Shown here: piece by piece, positions 1 through 6,999 of the stretch
Numbering within the stretch: position 1 is the first letter of the stretch
Layout: each line of letters starts with the position of its first letter
Source: an uncultured Eggerthellaceae bacterium
GTDB lineage: Bacteria > Actinomycetota > Coriobacteriia > Coriobacteriales > Eggerthellaceae
NCBI GenBank assembly: GCA_934630485.1
Contig: CAKTWD010000043.1
Coordinates: 1-11,652, forward strand
DNA length: 11,652 bases
Direction of reading: 5' to 3'
Notes under the pieces: model-generated
Databases searched by the model: none
Told to the model about the DNA's origin: nothing
The model's input: the letters and a program-made list of their open reading frames with translations, nothing else
Translations under genes and position numbers: made by a program

Positions 1-1742
1 ACGCAGCAGTAGTCGAACTCGATTCCCTGGCCAATGCGATTGGGGCCGGCGCCCAAGATCATGATGCGCTTCTTGTCACCGCGGGCGACCTCGGTTTCGG
101 CAGCATCGTAGGTCTTGTAGTGATACGCAGTCTTGCTGGGGAATTCGGCGGCGCAGGTGTCTACCGTTTTGAAAGACGGGATGACGCCGAGCTCTTTGCG
201 CTTTGCGCGAACGGTAAGCTCGTCAGAACCGCAGAGATTAGCGATCTCGATATCGGAGATGCCGTACGACTTCGCTACGCGCATGGTATCGGCATCAAGT
301 GAATCGAATGGGATCTTAGAAAGCGCGGTCTGGACGGCGACCATGTCGTGCATCCTGCCCACGAAGAAGCGATCGATTTTTGTAACAGCGCAGATCTCGT
401 CAACAGTCCAGCCTGCGCGAAGAGCATCGGCAAGATAGTAGATGCGATCAGCCGTGGGACGGGCAAGCAACGGCTCGAAGTCTTCCTTGAGGAGCTTTTG
501 ACCCTTGCCGTCGCCGCCGAAACCACCACGACCGTTCTCAAGGGAACGCATGGCCTTGCCAAGCGCTTCTTCGAACGTGCGACCGATGGCCATGATTTCG
601 CCGACGGCCTTCATGCGAGTGGAGAGCGTGTCGTCGGTGTCCTTGAACTTCTCGAATGCAAAGCGCGGAACCTTGACGACGCAGTAGTCGATGGAAGGCT
701 CAAAGCAGGCAGGGGTTGCCTTGGTGATGTCATTGACGATCTCGTCAAGGGTGTAGCCCACAGCAAGGCGAGCTGCCGCTTTGGCAATCGGGAAGCCGGT
801 TGCCTTGGAAGCCAGGGCCGAGGAACGCGAAACACGAGGGTTCATCTCGATGACTACCATGCGGCCGTTCTTGGGGTTGATGGCGAACTGAACGTTCGAA
901 CCGCCAGTCTCAACGCCGATCTTTTCGAGAATGGCCAAAGATGCCACGCGCATGCGCTGGTATTCAACGTCGGAAAGCGTTTGAGCGGGCGCAACGGTGA
1001 TGGAGTCGCCGGTGTGAACGCCCATGGGATCGAAGTTCTCGATAGAGCAAACGATGATGCCGTTGCCGGCCTTATCGCGCATGACCTCCATCTCGAACTC
1101 TTTCCAGCCCTCGATGCTCTCTTCGACGAGGACCTCGCTAGCCGGGGATAACTCGATGCCCTGGGAAACGATGAGCTTAAGCTCATCTTCAGTGTGGGCG
1201 ATGCCGCCGCCTGCACCGCCCAAGGTAAAGGACGGTCGCAAGACAACCGGGTAGCCGAGCTCGGCAACGATGCCGAGAGCATCTTCAACGGAGTATGCGT
1301 AACCGCTGCGAGCGGTTTCAATGCCAAGCTCTTCCATGCAGTCATTAAAGAGCTTACGGTCTTCGCCACGCTGAATCGCAGCAAGGTCGCAACCGATCAT
1401 CTCGACATCGTACTTGTCAAGAACACCAGCTTCAGCAAGCTCGACGGCGGTATTCAAGCCGGTTTGGCCGCCTAGGGTTGGAAGCAGCGCATCAGGACGC
1501 TCCTTCTCGATGATCTTCTCCACGAACTCACGCGTGATGGGTTCGACGTAGGTGCGGTCAGCCAAACCGGGGTCGGTCATAATGGTTGCGGGGTTCGAGT
1601 TAACCAGGATGACGCGATAACCCTCTTCGCGAAGGACCTTGCATGCCTGCGCGCCGGAATAGTCGAACTCGCAAGCCTGACCGATGACGATAGGACCCGA
1701 GCCAATGACGAGAATGGATTCGATGTCGGTGCGCTTAGGCAT
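1..1742 (-). CDS. carB: Carbamoyl-phosphate synthase large subunit (N-terminal ~580 residues, cut by window edge)
   Basis: This subunit makes carbamoyl phosphate from bicarbonate, ATP and ammonia channelled from CarA, for pyrimidine and arginine synthesis in the cytoplasm. I read it by translating the reverse complement from ATG at 1742. It begins [20 protein letters not shown], with the typical [10 protein letters not shown] just after. The first ATP-grasp domain is clear: a glycine-rich loop GGAGGG near residue 173, then [20 protein letters not shown] and [18 protein letters not shown]. Near the left edge the second synthetase half begins with [17 protein letters not shown]. The window therefore holds the carboxyphosphate domain, the oligomerisation domain and the first residues of the carbamate domain. 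The family length is about 1,070 residues, so roughly half lies outside. The start overlaps the end of carA by 8 bp and has a perfect AAGGAGG (1749-1755) six bases upstream, inside carA. No frameshift is visible. Confidence 0.97.
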   Translation of the reverse strand, partial: MPKRTDIESILVIGSGPIVIGQACEFDYSGAQACKVLREEGYRVILVNSNPATIMTDPGLADRTYVEPITREFVEKIIEKERPDALLPTLGGQTGLNTAVELAEAGVLDKYDVEMIGCDLAAIQRGEDRKLFNDCMEELGIETARSGYAYSVEDALGIVAELGYPVVLRPSFTLGGAGGGIAHTEDELKLIVSQGIELSPASEVLVEESIEGWKEFEMEVMRDKAGNGIIVCSIENFDPMGVHTGDSITVAPAQTLSDVEYQRMRVASLAILEKIGVETGGSNVQFAINPKNGRMVVIEMNPRVSRSSALASKATGFPIAKAAARLAVGYTLDEIVNDITKATPACFEPSIDYCVVKVPRFAFEKFKDTDDTLSTRMKAVGEIMAIGRTFEEALGKAMRSLENGRGGFGGDGKGQKLLKEDFEPLLARPTADRIYYLADALRAGWTVDEICAVTKIDRFFVGRMHDMVAVQTALSKIPFDSLDADTMRVAKSYGISDIEIANLCGSDELTVRAKRKELGVIPSFKTVDTCAAEFPSKTAYHYKTYDAAETEVARGDKKRIMILGAGPNRIGQGIEFDYCC

Positions 1743-3126
1743 TCTGAACCTCCTTGGTGCCGGCAGAATGCTCTTCTGCTTCATCATTCGTTGCGGTTTG
1801 ACCAAACGTCCAACCGTCAAGACGATCCTTGGCGATGTCGATGTCCAGGTATGCTTGATCGCCGTCCATCAAACGCGTGAAGGCGGTGAACAGGTAATGA
1901 GCATCGGTTGGACCTGGGTTTGCTTCAGGATGGTACTGAACGGAGAACGCAGGGATATCGAGCAGTGCGATGCCCTCAGCAGTGCCGTCGTTGAGGTTTA
2001 CATGGGTGAGACGGATGCGGCCATAGCGATCGTTCTTGACCACGGGAGCAATCTTCTTTTCAACCCAATAACGAAGATCGGTATGATGTTCGGTCTCGCC
2101 ACCCGACTCTTCGGGAATGAGCTGACCCAGGGAATCGAAATCAAGGTTGAAACCATGATTTTGCGCGGTGATCTCGACGCGGCCGGTAAGAAGGTTCTCA
2201 ACCGGGTGGTTACCGCCGCGATGACCGAACTTGAGCTTGGAGATATTCGCCCCGCATGCCTTGGAGATCATCTGGTGACCAAGACAAATGCCGAATACGG
2301 GAACCTTGCCCAGAAGATTCTGCACTTGGTTATAGGTCTCTTCGACGGCTTCGGGGTCGCCGGGGCCGTTAGACAGGAAGACTCCGTCAGGATTCATTGC
2401 AAGAACATCTTCGGCCGAGGTATTCCAGGGCACAACCGTAAGGTTGCAGCCAACGCGAACCAAGCCCTCGAGGATGGACTGCTTTGCGCCGCAATCGTAG
2501 GCCACGACGTTATAACGAAGTTCGGGGGCTTCGGTAAGCGCGAAGGCCTTGGACTCGGGAAGGTCATCGGCGCTCATTTTGAAGGGTGCAGGGCATGAAA
2601 CGGTTTCGGCAAGGTTCACACCGACAATGGACTGGCTATCCTTTGCCTTTTGAACCAAACTTGCGTCGTCAACATCCTCGGTTGAGATAACGGCTTTCAT
2701 GGCGCCGTTATCGCGCACGTGGCGAACCAGAGCGCGGGTGTCGATACCTTCGATGGCAACGATGCCGTGCTCCTCAAGGAATTCGGGGAGCGTTTTGGTA
2801 GAACGCCAGTTCGAGGGAACCGTGCACATATCACGAACGACCAAACCGCGCAGCGCGGGCTTTGCCGACTGGGCATCCTGGTCGTTCACGCCATAATTGC
2901 CGATTTGCGGGTACGTCATGGTGATGATCTGGCCGGCGTACGAAGGGTCGGTGATCACCTCGAGATAACCCTCCAGCGAGGTGTTGAAGCAGATCTCGCC
3001 GAATGCCTCGCCCTTGGCGCCGCAAGCGATGCCGTGGAAGACGGTTCCGTCTTCAAGAGCCACGGCCGCTGGCACTGCCTGAGGTTTGGACGTGTTCTGG
3101 AACAGCGTCTGAGAAAGTTCGCTCAC
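1735..3126 (-). CDS. carA: Carbamoyl-phosphate synthase small subunit (glutamine amidotransferase), unusually long
   Basis: It hydrolyses glutamine and passes ammonia to CarB. The N-terminal CPSase small-chain domain is intact ([10 protein letters not shown] from about residue 24, [20 protein letters not shown] at 48-67). The class I amidotransferase domain follows from about residue 206, with nucleophile Cys281 in GICLGHQ and the His399/Glu401 pair in [11 protein letters not shown]. The protein has 463 residues, against about 360-380 for the family. The extra length comes from a segment of about 30-35 residues (about 335-371) between [13 protein letters not shown] and [11 protein letters not shown], a tail of about 35 acidic or polar residues after position 425, and a short N-terminal extension. 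The start codon is GTG, with GAGGA four bases upstream. The gap from pyrC is 15 bp. Catalytic residues are all present, so I expect an active enzyme. Confidence 0.96.
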   Translation of the reverse strand: MSELSQTLFQNTSKPQAVPAAVALEDGTVFHGIACGAKGEAFGEICFNTSLEGYLEVITDPSYAGQIITMTYPQIGNYGVNDQDAQSAKPALRGLVVRDMCTVPSNWRSTKTLPEFLEEHGIVAIEGIDTRALVRHVRDNGAMKAVISTEDVDDASLVQKAKDSQSIVGVNLAETVSCPAPFKMSADDLPESKAFALTEAPELRYNVVAYDCGAKQSILEGLVRVGCNLTVVPWNTSAEDVLAMNPDGVFLSNGPGDPEAVEETYNQVQNLLGKVPVFGICLGHQMISKACGANISKLKFGHRGGNHPVENLLTGRVEITAQNHGFNLDFDSLGQLIPEESGGETEHHTDLRYWVEKKIAPVVKNDRYGRIRLTHVNLNDGTAEGIALLDIPAFSVQYHPEANPGPTDAHYLFTAFTRLMDGDQAYLDIDIAKDRLDGWTFGQTATNDEAEEHSAGTKEVQNA

Positions 3127-3141
3127 TGGTTCCTCACTTCC

Positions 3142-4482
3142 TTAATCCTGATTGAACGCGTAGTCGCGAAATTGAATATCTTGATGACCGTTCGTAACCG
3201 AACCGTCGATCATAGTGGGAATGCCGCCAACGTACACATCGGTGGCGCGACCCTTGAAAGTGCGGCCGATGAAGCCGCTGTTATTTGCTTTCGATTCGAA
3301 ATCGTCGGCAACGACGGTCCACTGCTCTTCAGGGTCGACAATGGTAAGGTCGGCCGTAAAACCTTCCTCGATCTTAACCGAAGGGATGCAAAGCAACGTG
3401 CGCGGGTTGACGCACATAAGCTCAACAAGACGCTCCCATGTGATGATGCCTGGATTCACCAAGCCGTCGACTACTGAAGCAAGCGAAGTCTCAAGGCCCG
3501 TCATACCAAAGGGCGCGAGTTCGAACTCGCGATCCTTCTCGTGATCGGCATGCGGCGCATGATCGGTGACGATGCAGTCGACGGTGCCGTCAAGGATGGC
3601 CTCAACCAAAGCTTGTGAATCTTCCTTGGTACGCAGCGGCGGATTCACCTTGAGAGAGGTTTCGTATGCCTCGGTGATGTCATCTTCGGTAAGGAACAAG
3701 TGATGAGGCGTGACCTCGCAGGTAACCTTGACGCCATCGGCCTTGGCACGGCGAACGATCTCGATTCCGTATGCCGTAGTGAGATGCTGTATATGGATCG
3801 GACAGCCCGTGAGGCGGCTGAGCTCGATGTCGCGATGGATTTGGATCTCCTCACCGGCACCAGGCCAACCCTGCATGGCGAGACGAGTTGAAGCAACGCC
3901 TTCGTTGACCTGGCCCTTATCAACCAAACCCTCGTCTTGGCAATGGCTCATGACAATCTTTCCGAACTGTACGGCGTAATCCATGACGCGGCGCATCATA
4001 CCAGAATCTTGAACGCCTCGGCCGTCGTCGGTGAAGGCCACGCAACCATGGGCAACCATATCGCCCATCTCGGTCAAAGCCTCGCCATTCAGGCCTTTGG
4101 TGCAGGCACCGGATACATGCACACGGCATTTGCCAAGGTCGCGTGCTCGCGACTTGATGTATTCGACCACCATGGCGTTGTCAGTGACAGGATCGGTGTT
4201 CGGCATGCAGCAAACATCGGTGAAGCCGCCATGCGCTGCAGCGCGAGAGCCCGTCTCGATGTCTTCTTTATATTCAAGGCCGGGATCGCGGAAATGGACA
4301 TGAATGTCAACCAGACCAGGGAGGCAGACTTTACCACCCAGATCGCGGACCTCATCGTTCGCCTGAGAAGGAAGGCCCTTCCCCACTTTCGCGATGCGTC
4401 CGTCCTCGATCAGAATGTCGCATGCCTCGTGTAGAGAAACCTGAGGATCGATCGCAAGAACGTTCTTAAGCAGTAAGGCCAT
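3142..4482 (-). CDS. pyrC: Dihydroorotase, type I
   Basis: It cyclises N-carbamoyl-L-aspartate to dihydroorotate, the third step of pyrimidine synthesis. The protein has 446 residues, normal for the type I (amidohydrolase) class. Metal ligands are visible: His61 and His63 in DIHVHFRDPG, the bridging acid Asp152 in FTDDGRG (type I uses Asp here rather than carboxylated Lys), His180 in MSHCQDE, His233 in IQHLTTA, and Asp307 in TDHAPH. NPPLRTKED at 280-288 is the usual substrate-side loop. I start it at ATG 4482 (MALLLKNVLAIDP) because GGAGG sits eight bases upstream. A longer in-frame reading upstream lies wholly inside pyrB and looks like shadow sequence. The gene overlaps the end of pyrB by 17 bp, suggesting translational coupling. 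Confidence 0.96.
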   Translation of the reverse strand: MALLLKNVLAIDPQVSLHEACDILIEDGRIAKVGKGLPSQANDEVRDLGGKVCLPGLVDIHVHFRDPGLEYKEDIETGSRAAAHGGFTDVCCMPNTDPVTDNAMVVEYIKSRARDLGKCRVHVSGACTKGLNGEALTEMGDMVAHGCVAFTDDGRGVQDSGMMRRVMDYAVQFGKIVMSHCQDEGLVDKGQVNEGVASTRLAMQGWPGAGEEIQIHRDIELSRLTGCPIHIQHLTTAYGIEIVRRAKADGVKVTCEVTPHHLFLTEDDITEAYETSLKVNPPLRTKEDSQALVEAILDGTVDCIVTDHAPHADHEKDREFELAPFGMTGLETSLASVVDGLVNPGIITWERLVELMCVNPRTLLCIPSVKIEEGFTADLTIVDPEEQWTVVADDFESKANNSGFIGRTFKGRATDVYVGGIPTMIDGSVTNGHQDIQFRDYAFNQD

Positions 4483-5410
4483 CGTCGCTCCCTCCAAGCA
4501 GCAAATACAAAGAAGCCATACGAACCAAGATGCCTGAATACACCTGGTCGGTGATGACGGAGAAATTGGGGTGGTCAACCATGAAGCTGTCAAGCTCAAC
4601 ACCGCGATTGACAGGACCGGGATGACAGACCATGGCATCGGGCTTCAAAAGGCGCGAACGCTTCTCGTTAAGGCCGTACAGCATGCTGTACTCACGCAAG
4701 CTAGGATACGGCGCGCCCTCAAGGCGTTCGGTTTGAATGCGCAACATGTAAACAACGTCAAGCTCCGGAAGAACACCTTCGAGATCGGTGGTCACCACAT
4801 CGGCGCCGAGCACATCAGGGCGTGCAGGAAGAAGCGTCTGCGGGGCGATGAGCGTGACCGAGCAGCTCATCTTCTTCAGTGCGGGAACGAGCGAGCCGCA
4901 TACGCGGGAATGCGAGATGTCGCCGATAATGCCAACTTTAAGACCCTCGAAGGCGCCCTTCCTTTTCCAGATGGTGTAAAGATCAAGCAGCGCCTGGGTG
5001 GGATGCTGATGTTTGCCGTCGCCCGCATCGATTACGGGAACGCCGGAAACATCGGCGATTTTACGGGGTGCGCCTGCATGTTTGTCGCGCACGACAATGA
5101 GGTCGATCTTGTAAGAGCACAGCGTCTTGACAGTGTCGACCAAGCTTTCGCCTTTTACGGTAGAGTTATTGGAACCACCGAAGTTCAGCGTATCGCAGCT
5201 CATGCGCTTCTCAGCTATCTCAAAAGAAGAACGGGTGCGCGTCGAGGGCTCGTTGAACATGTTGATGACCGTGTAGCCCTTAAGCGTAGGCACCTTCTTG
5301 ATGCGACGCTCGTTGACCTCACGAAAACGATCGGCAGTATGCAGGATCGTCATGATGTCTTCTGCGGAATAGTCGTGCAAATCAAGCATGAGCTTGTGGT
5401 TGAATGCCAT
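4466..5410 (-). CDS. pyrB: Aspartate carbamoyltransferase catalytic subunit
   Basis: It condenses carbamoyl phosphate and aspartate to carbamoyl aspartate, the committed step of pyrimidine synthesis. The protein has 314 residues, the family's usual size. The carbamoyl-phosphate loop FNEPSTRTRSSFE is at 52-64, STVKGES at 83-89 supplies the mobile lysine, HPTQALLDLYTI is at 136-147, MLRIQTER at 222-229, and CHPGPVNRG at 262-270. The RIQTER and GPVNRGVEL motifs favour an aspartate over an ornithine enzyme. No pyrI regulatory-subunit gene follows; pyrC does. I chose ATG at 5410, nine bases after GGGAGG. A GTG at 5416 would overlap the pyrR stop as GTGA, but it lies only three bases from the ribosome binding site. 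Confidence 0.96.
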   Translation of the reverse strand: MAFNHKLMLDLHDYSAEDIMTILHTADRFREVNERRIKKVPTLKGYTVINMFNEPSTRTRSSFEIAEKRMSCDTLNFGGSNNSTVKGESLVDTVKTLCSYKIDLIVVRDKHAGAPRKIADVSGVPVIDAGDGKHQHPTQALLDLYTIWKRKGAFEGLKVGIIGDISHSRVCGSLVPALKKMSCSVTLIAPQTLLPARPDVLGADVVTTDLEGVLPELDVVYMLRIQTERLEGAPYPSLREYSMLYGLNEKRSRLLKPDAMVCHPGPVNRGVELDSFMVDHPNFSVITDQVYSGILVRMASLYLLLGGSDDGLTA

Positions 5411-5412
5411 GG

Positions 5413-6003
5413 TCACTCGCCTCCCAACGGTGCTGATCCGATACGTTCGCCAGGTTCGACAGAGAGGATCTCCACTTCGGTTCGTCCGTCAACTTCTCCC
5501 AAGAACAAGCGCACGTTCTCGGTGGAAGCTGAAGGGACGTTCTTGCCGACGAAATCAGCGCGAATGGGAAGTTCGCGATGACCACGATCGATGAGAACGG
5601 CAAGCTGGACGGCTTGAGGACGACCGATATCCATAAGAGCGTTAAGAGCGCTGCGGATCGTGCGACCAGTGAACAGCACATCGTCAACCAAAACGACGTC
5701 AAGACCGTCGATGTCGAAATCGATTTGCGTTGAAAGAACTTCAGGGGAAAGATGGGTTGCAAAATCGTCACGATAGAAGCTGATGTCGAGCCTTCCGAGG
5801 GGAACCCGAACGCCCTCGATCTCGAAGATCTTATCTGCGAGACGTTTCGCAAGAAGATCACCGCGCGTGACGATTCCGACCAACGCGAGGTTCTGAGCAC
5901 CATGATTGCGCTCAAGAATTTGATGGGCTATACGAGTGACAGCCCGTTCGATGTCGTCTGCATCCATGCAGACATTCTTGATTGTCTGACCGTCTTCTGC
6001 CAT
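5413..6003 (-). CDS. pyrR: PyrR: pyr operon RNA-binding attenuation regulator / uracil phosphoribosyltransferase
   Basis: PyrR binds UMP or UTP and then a hairpin in pyr leader RNA, reducing operon expression when pyrimidines are plentiful. It also has uracil phosphoribosyltransferase activity in characterised members. The 196-residue protein has the PRPP-binding motif VVLVDDVLFTGRT at about 103-115, LVGIVTRGDLLAKRLA at 41-56, GRLDISFYRDD at 70-80, and the PyrR signature LIDRGHRELPIRADFVGKNV at 137-156. The start ATG at 6003 (MAEDGQ) is set by AAGGAG eight bases upstream. A GTG at 6012 overlaps that site and is unlikely. The C-terminus is about ten residues longer than many homologues, ending GSAPLGGE. 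As first gene behind a leader with a matching hairpin and terminator, it is very likely autoregulated. Confidence 0.96.
   Translation of the reverse strand: MAEDGQTIKNVCMDADDIERAVTRIAHQILERNHGAQNLALVGIVTRGDLLAKRLADKIFEIEGVRVPLGRLDISFYRDDFATHLSPEVLSTQIDFDIDGLDVVLVDDVLFTGRTIRSALNALMDIGRPQAVQLAVLIDRGHRELPIRADFVGKNVPSASTENVRLFLGEVDGRTEVEILSVEPGERIGSAPLGGE
5420..5425 (-). promoter_or_regulatory. Ribosome binding site of pyrB, deciding between two starts
   Basis: GGGAGG on the minus strand lies inside the last codons of pyrR. It is three bases before a GTG at 5416 and nine bases before an ATG at 5410. The spacing favours the ATG. Confidence 0.65.
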
Positions 6004-6011
6004 ACACACCA

Positions 6012-6017
6012 CTCCTT
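6012..6017 (-). promoter_or_regulatory. Ribosome binding site of pyrR
   Basis: AAGGAG on the minus strand, eight bases before the ATG at 6003. It lies after the leader terminator, and it rules out the alternative GTG at 6012. Confidence 0.8.
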
Positions 6018-6061
6018 GGTTACGTGCACGAACAGAAAGACACCGCTACCCTGCCAAGCAT

Positions 6062-6087
6062 AAAAAATGCCTTCGCAGGGCAAAGGC
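6062..6087 (-). terminator. Intrinsic (attenuator) terminator in the pyrR leader
   Basis: On the minus strand GCCUUUG (6087-6081) pairs with CGAAGGC (6075-6069), with one U-G wobble and a five-base loop, followed by A and six U (6067-6062). It lies between the predicted transcription start and pyrR, about 60 bases ahead of the start codon, so it can cut off transcription before the whole operon. Its 5' arm can pair instead with GCAAGGC at 6131-6125. Confidence 0.85.
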
Positions 6088-6131
6088 TTATATAACAGGT
6101 GGCGTGATGTTGCCACGCTGCATTGCCTTGC
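6080..6131 (-). promoter_or_regulatory. Predicted antiterminator of the pyr leader
   Basis: GCAAGGC (6131-6125), the 3' side of the PyrR hairpin, is complementary to GCCUUUGC (6087-6080), the 5' arm of the terminator, apart from one bulged U. The two pairings are mutually exclusive, as in PyrR attenuators. When PyrR-UMP holds the upstream hairpin closed, the terminator is free to form; otherwise the long-range pairing should block it. Between the two arms is a small hairpin, GCGUG (6118-6114) with CACGC (6106-6102). This is a reading from base pairing only; no folding energies were calculated. Confidence 0.7.
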
Positions 6132-6156
6132 CGGTCTCTCTGTACCGTCTTAAAGG
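6126..6156 (-). promoter_or_regulatory. PyrR-binding RNA hairpin (anti-antiterminator)
   Basis: On the minus strand the lower stem CCUU (6156-6153) pairs with AAGG (6129-6126). A purine-rich internal loop (UAAGA facing GC) follows. The upper stem CGGU (6147-6144) pairs with ACCG (6135-6132), and an A-G mismatch closes a CAGAGA hexaloop (6142-6137). Known PyrR-binding loops have a CNGNGA hexaloop over a short stem with a purine-rich bulge, so the loop matches exactly. The usual C-G pair next to the loop is here an A-G mismatch. It lies at the very 5' end of the predicted transcript, upstream of pyrR. Confidence 0.82.
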
Positions 6157-6157
6157 A

Positions 6158-6173
6158 CGTATATAAATATACG
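6158..6173. repeat. Perfect inverted repeat over the pyr promoter -10 box and start site
   Basis: CGTATAT (6158-6164) and ATATACG (6167-6173) are perfect inverted arms around a two-base AA centre. The repeat covers the -10 box and the predicted start point. A second, shorter palindrome GCAATTGC (6191-6198) overlaps the -35 box. These could be operator sites for a repressor, or a by-product of an AT-rich -10 region. Confidence 0.55.
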
Positions 6174-6194
6174 AGTAGATAACCTTGAATGCAA
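6166..6194 (-). promoter_or_regulatory. Sigma-70-type promoter of the pyr operon
   Basis: On the minus strand a -35 box TTGCAT (6194-6189) is followed by a 17-base spacer and a -10 box TATATT (6171-6166). Transcription should start near 6158-6160, just ahead of the PyrR hairpin, giving a leader of about 155 bases. Spacing is ideal and each box differs from consensus at two positions or fewer. It was predicted by eye. Confidence 0.75.
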
Positions 6195-6396
6195 TTGCGA
6201 ATCAGGCTCCGTAACAGAATAGAAGCGCTGTCGGTTTGAAGCGGATTCCCTCAATGGACGATCAAATGCCGGTAAGAGTTCTGATCATCAATTGTTCTCC
6301 AACAACCGGCAATGATCCGATTATTACGATTGAGCACCGGCAGCTTCAAGGAAACGGTTTAGCAAGACTGAGCCCGTGCCAAAAAATGCGATTCAA
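6195..6396. other. Intergenic stretch between the oxidoreductase terminator and the pyr promoter
   Basis: I see no convincing gene or RNA here. Minor structure only: a short hairpin TTGTT-CTCC-AACAA at 6292-6305, and GCCGGT at 6268-6273 facing two later copies of ACCGGC (6305-6310 and 6336-6341). A TTG-started reading frame at 6236-6439 on the plus strand runs through the terminator hairpin and has no ribosome binding site that I can see. The stretch may simply be spacer or hold upstream control sites for pyr. Confidence 0.5.
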
Positions 6397-6431
6397 CCAA
6401 AAAGACGCCCCGAAACGGAACGCCTTTTTGG
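6397..6431 (-). terminator. Intrinsic terminator of the 2-oxoacid oxidoreductase operon
   Basis: A 35-base inverted repeat lies about 30 bases after the gamma-subunit stop. On the minus strand, CC and AAAAAGGCGUUCCG pair with CGGGGCGUCUUUUU and GG around a UUU loop, giving 16 pairs including three G-U wobbles. The A-run before and U-run after the GC-rich core let it act in either direction. It isolates the upstream operon from the pyr promoter. Confidence 0.85.
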
Positions 6432-6461
6432 ATAGGTAGAACAACCGTTCATACGGCGTAA

Positions 6462-6998
6462 TTAGAGCGATGCGCCCAGATCGACAGCCCTAAGGTTCGC
6501 ATCAATCATATTGGCCTTACGCGCAGGCACGACTTTACGAATAGCTGCCTCGAGAGTCTCCTTGTCGCAAAATGCGGTTTCCTTGAACAGCTTGCCGATC
6601 ATGACAATGTTTCCAAGACCTTTGATCCCCCGCTCTTCGGCAATGCTGGTTGCAGGAATGGCGAAGACATTCACGTCTTCACGGCTAGGAAGCCTATTGA
6701 CCAAAGACGAATCGACGAAGATCGAACCACCGGGAACAACCGCGTCTTCGAACTTATCAAGCGACGGCTGGTTCATGGCAACCAAGACATTCGGATCAAG
6801 AATCAGCGGAGAGCCAATAGGCTCATCCGACAAGGTAACGCTGCAGTTAGCAGTACCACCGCGCATCTCTGGACCGTAGGAAGGCAGCCAAGAGAGCTCG
6901 CGGTTGTCAAGCAAACCGACATAAGCGATAACTTTACCGGCGAAGAGGATGCCCTGACCGCCGAAACCCGCAAGCACGAATTTCATTTCGTTGGACAT
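6462..6998 (-). CDS. 2-oxoacid:ferredoxin oxidoreductase, gamma subunit
   Basis: This is the gamma (POR/KOR catalytic-domain) subunit of the four-part enzyme that oxidises a 2-oxoacid with CoA to acyl-CoA, CO2 and reduced ferredoxin. The 178-residue protein is of normal family size. It opens with the Rossmann-like glycine motif GFGGQG (11-16) and has the family signature SYGPEMRGGTANCSV at 40-54. I start at ATG 6998, one base after the beta stop. A second ATG at 6986 is possible, but GGTGAG lies close before the first. An in-frame extension upstream runs inside the beta gene and is ignored. It is the last gene before the terminator. Probable symbol korC or a vor gamma gene, but the substrate is not settled. 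Confidence 0.92.
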   Translation of the reverse strand: MSNEMKFVLAGFGGQGILFAGKVIAYVGLLDNRELSWLPSYGPEMRGGTANCSVTLSDEPIGSPLILDPNVLVAMNQPSLDKFEDAVVPGGSIFVDSSLVNRLPSREDVNVFAIPATSIAEERGIKGLGNIVMIGKLFKETAFCDKETLEAAIRKVVPARKANMIDANLRAVDLGASL

Positions 6999-6999
6999 G

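Noticed and set aside
348..1151. Plus-strand 267-codon reading frame opposite carB
   Set aside because: It lies wholly antisense to a well-conserved part of carB, and its translation shows no recognisable motif. It is a by-product of carB codon usage.
1684..2598. Plus-strand 304-codon reading frame opposite carA
   Set aside because: It is antisense to the catalytic half of carA, which has all its motifs on the minus strand. I see no domain in it.
4483..4638. Longer N-terminus for dihydroorotase (52 extra residues, some hydrophobic)
   Set aside because: The extra segment is pyrB coding sequence in another frame. The start at 4482 has a good ribosome site and matches the family N-terminus, so it is not a signal peptide.
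4571..5581. Plus-strand 336-codon reading frame opposite pyrB and the end of pyrR
   Set aside because: It spans two real genes antisense and contains no convincing motif. Such long antisense frames are common opposite conserved genes.
6268..6341. GCCGGT/ACCGGC repeats as a possible operator or RNA element
   Set aside because: The arms are only six bases, widely and unevenly spaced, with no adjoining promoter or gene to support a function.
6236..6439. Plus-strand 67-codon reading frame in the intergenic region
   Set aside because: It starts with TTG, has no clear ribosome site, shows no family features and runs through the terminator hairpin at 6397-6431.
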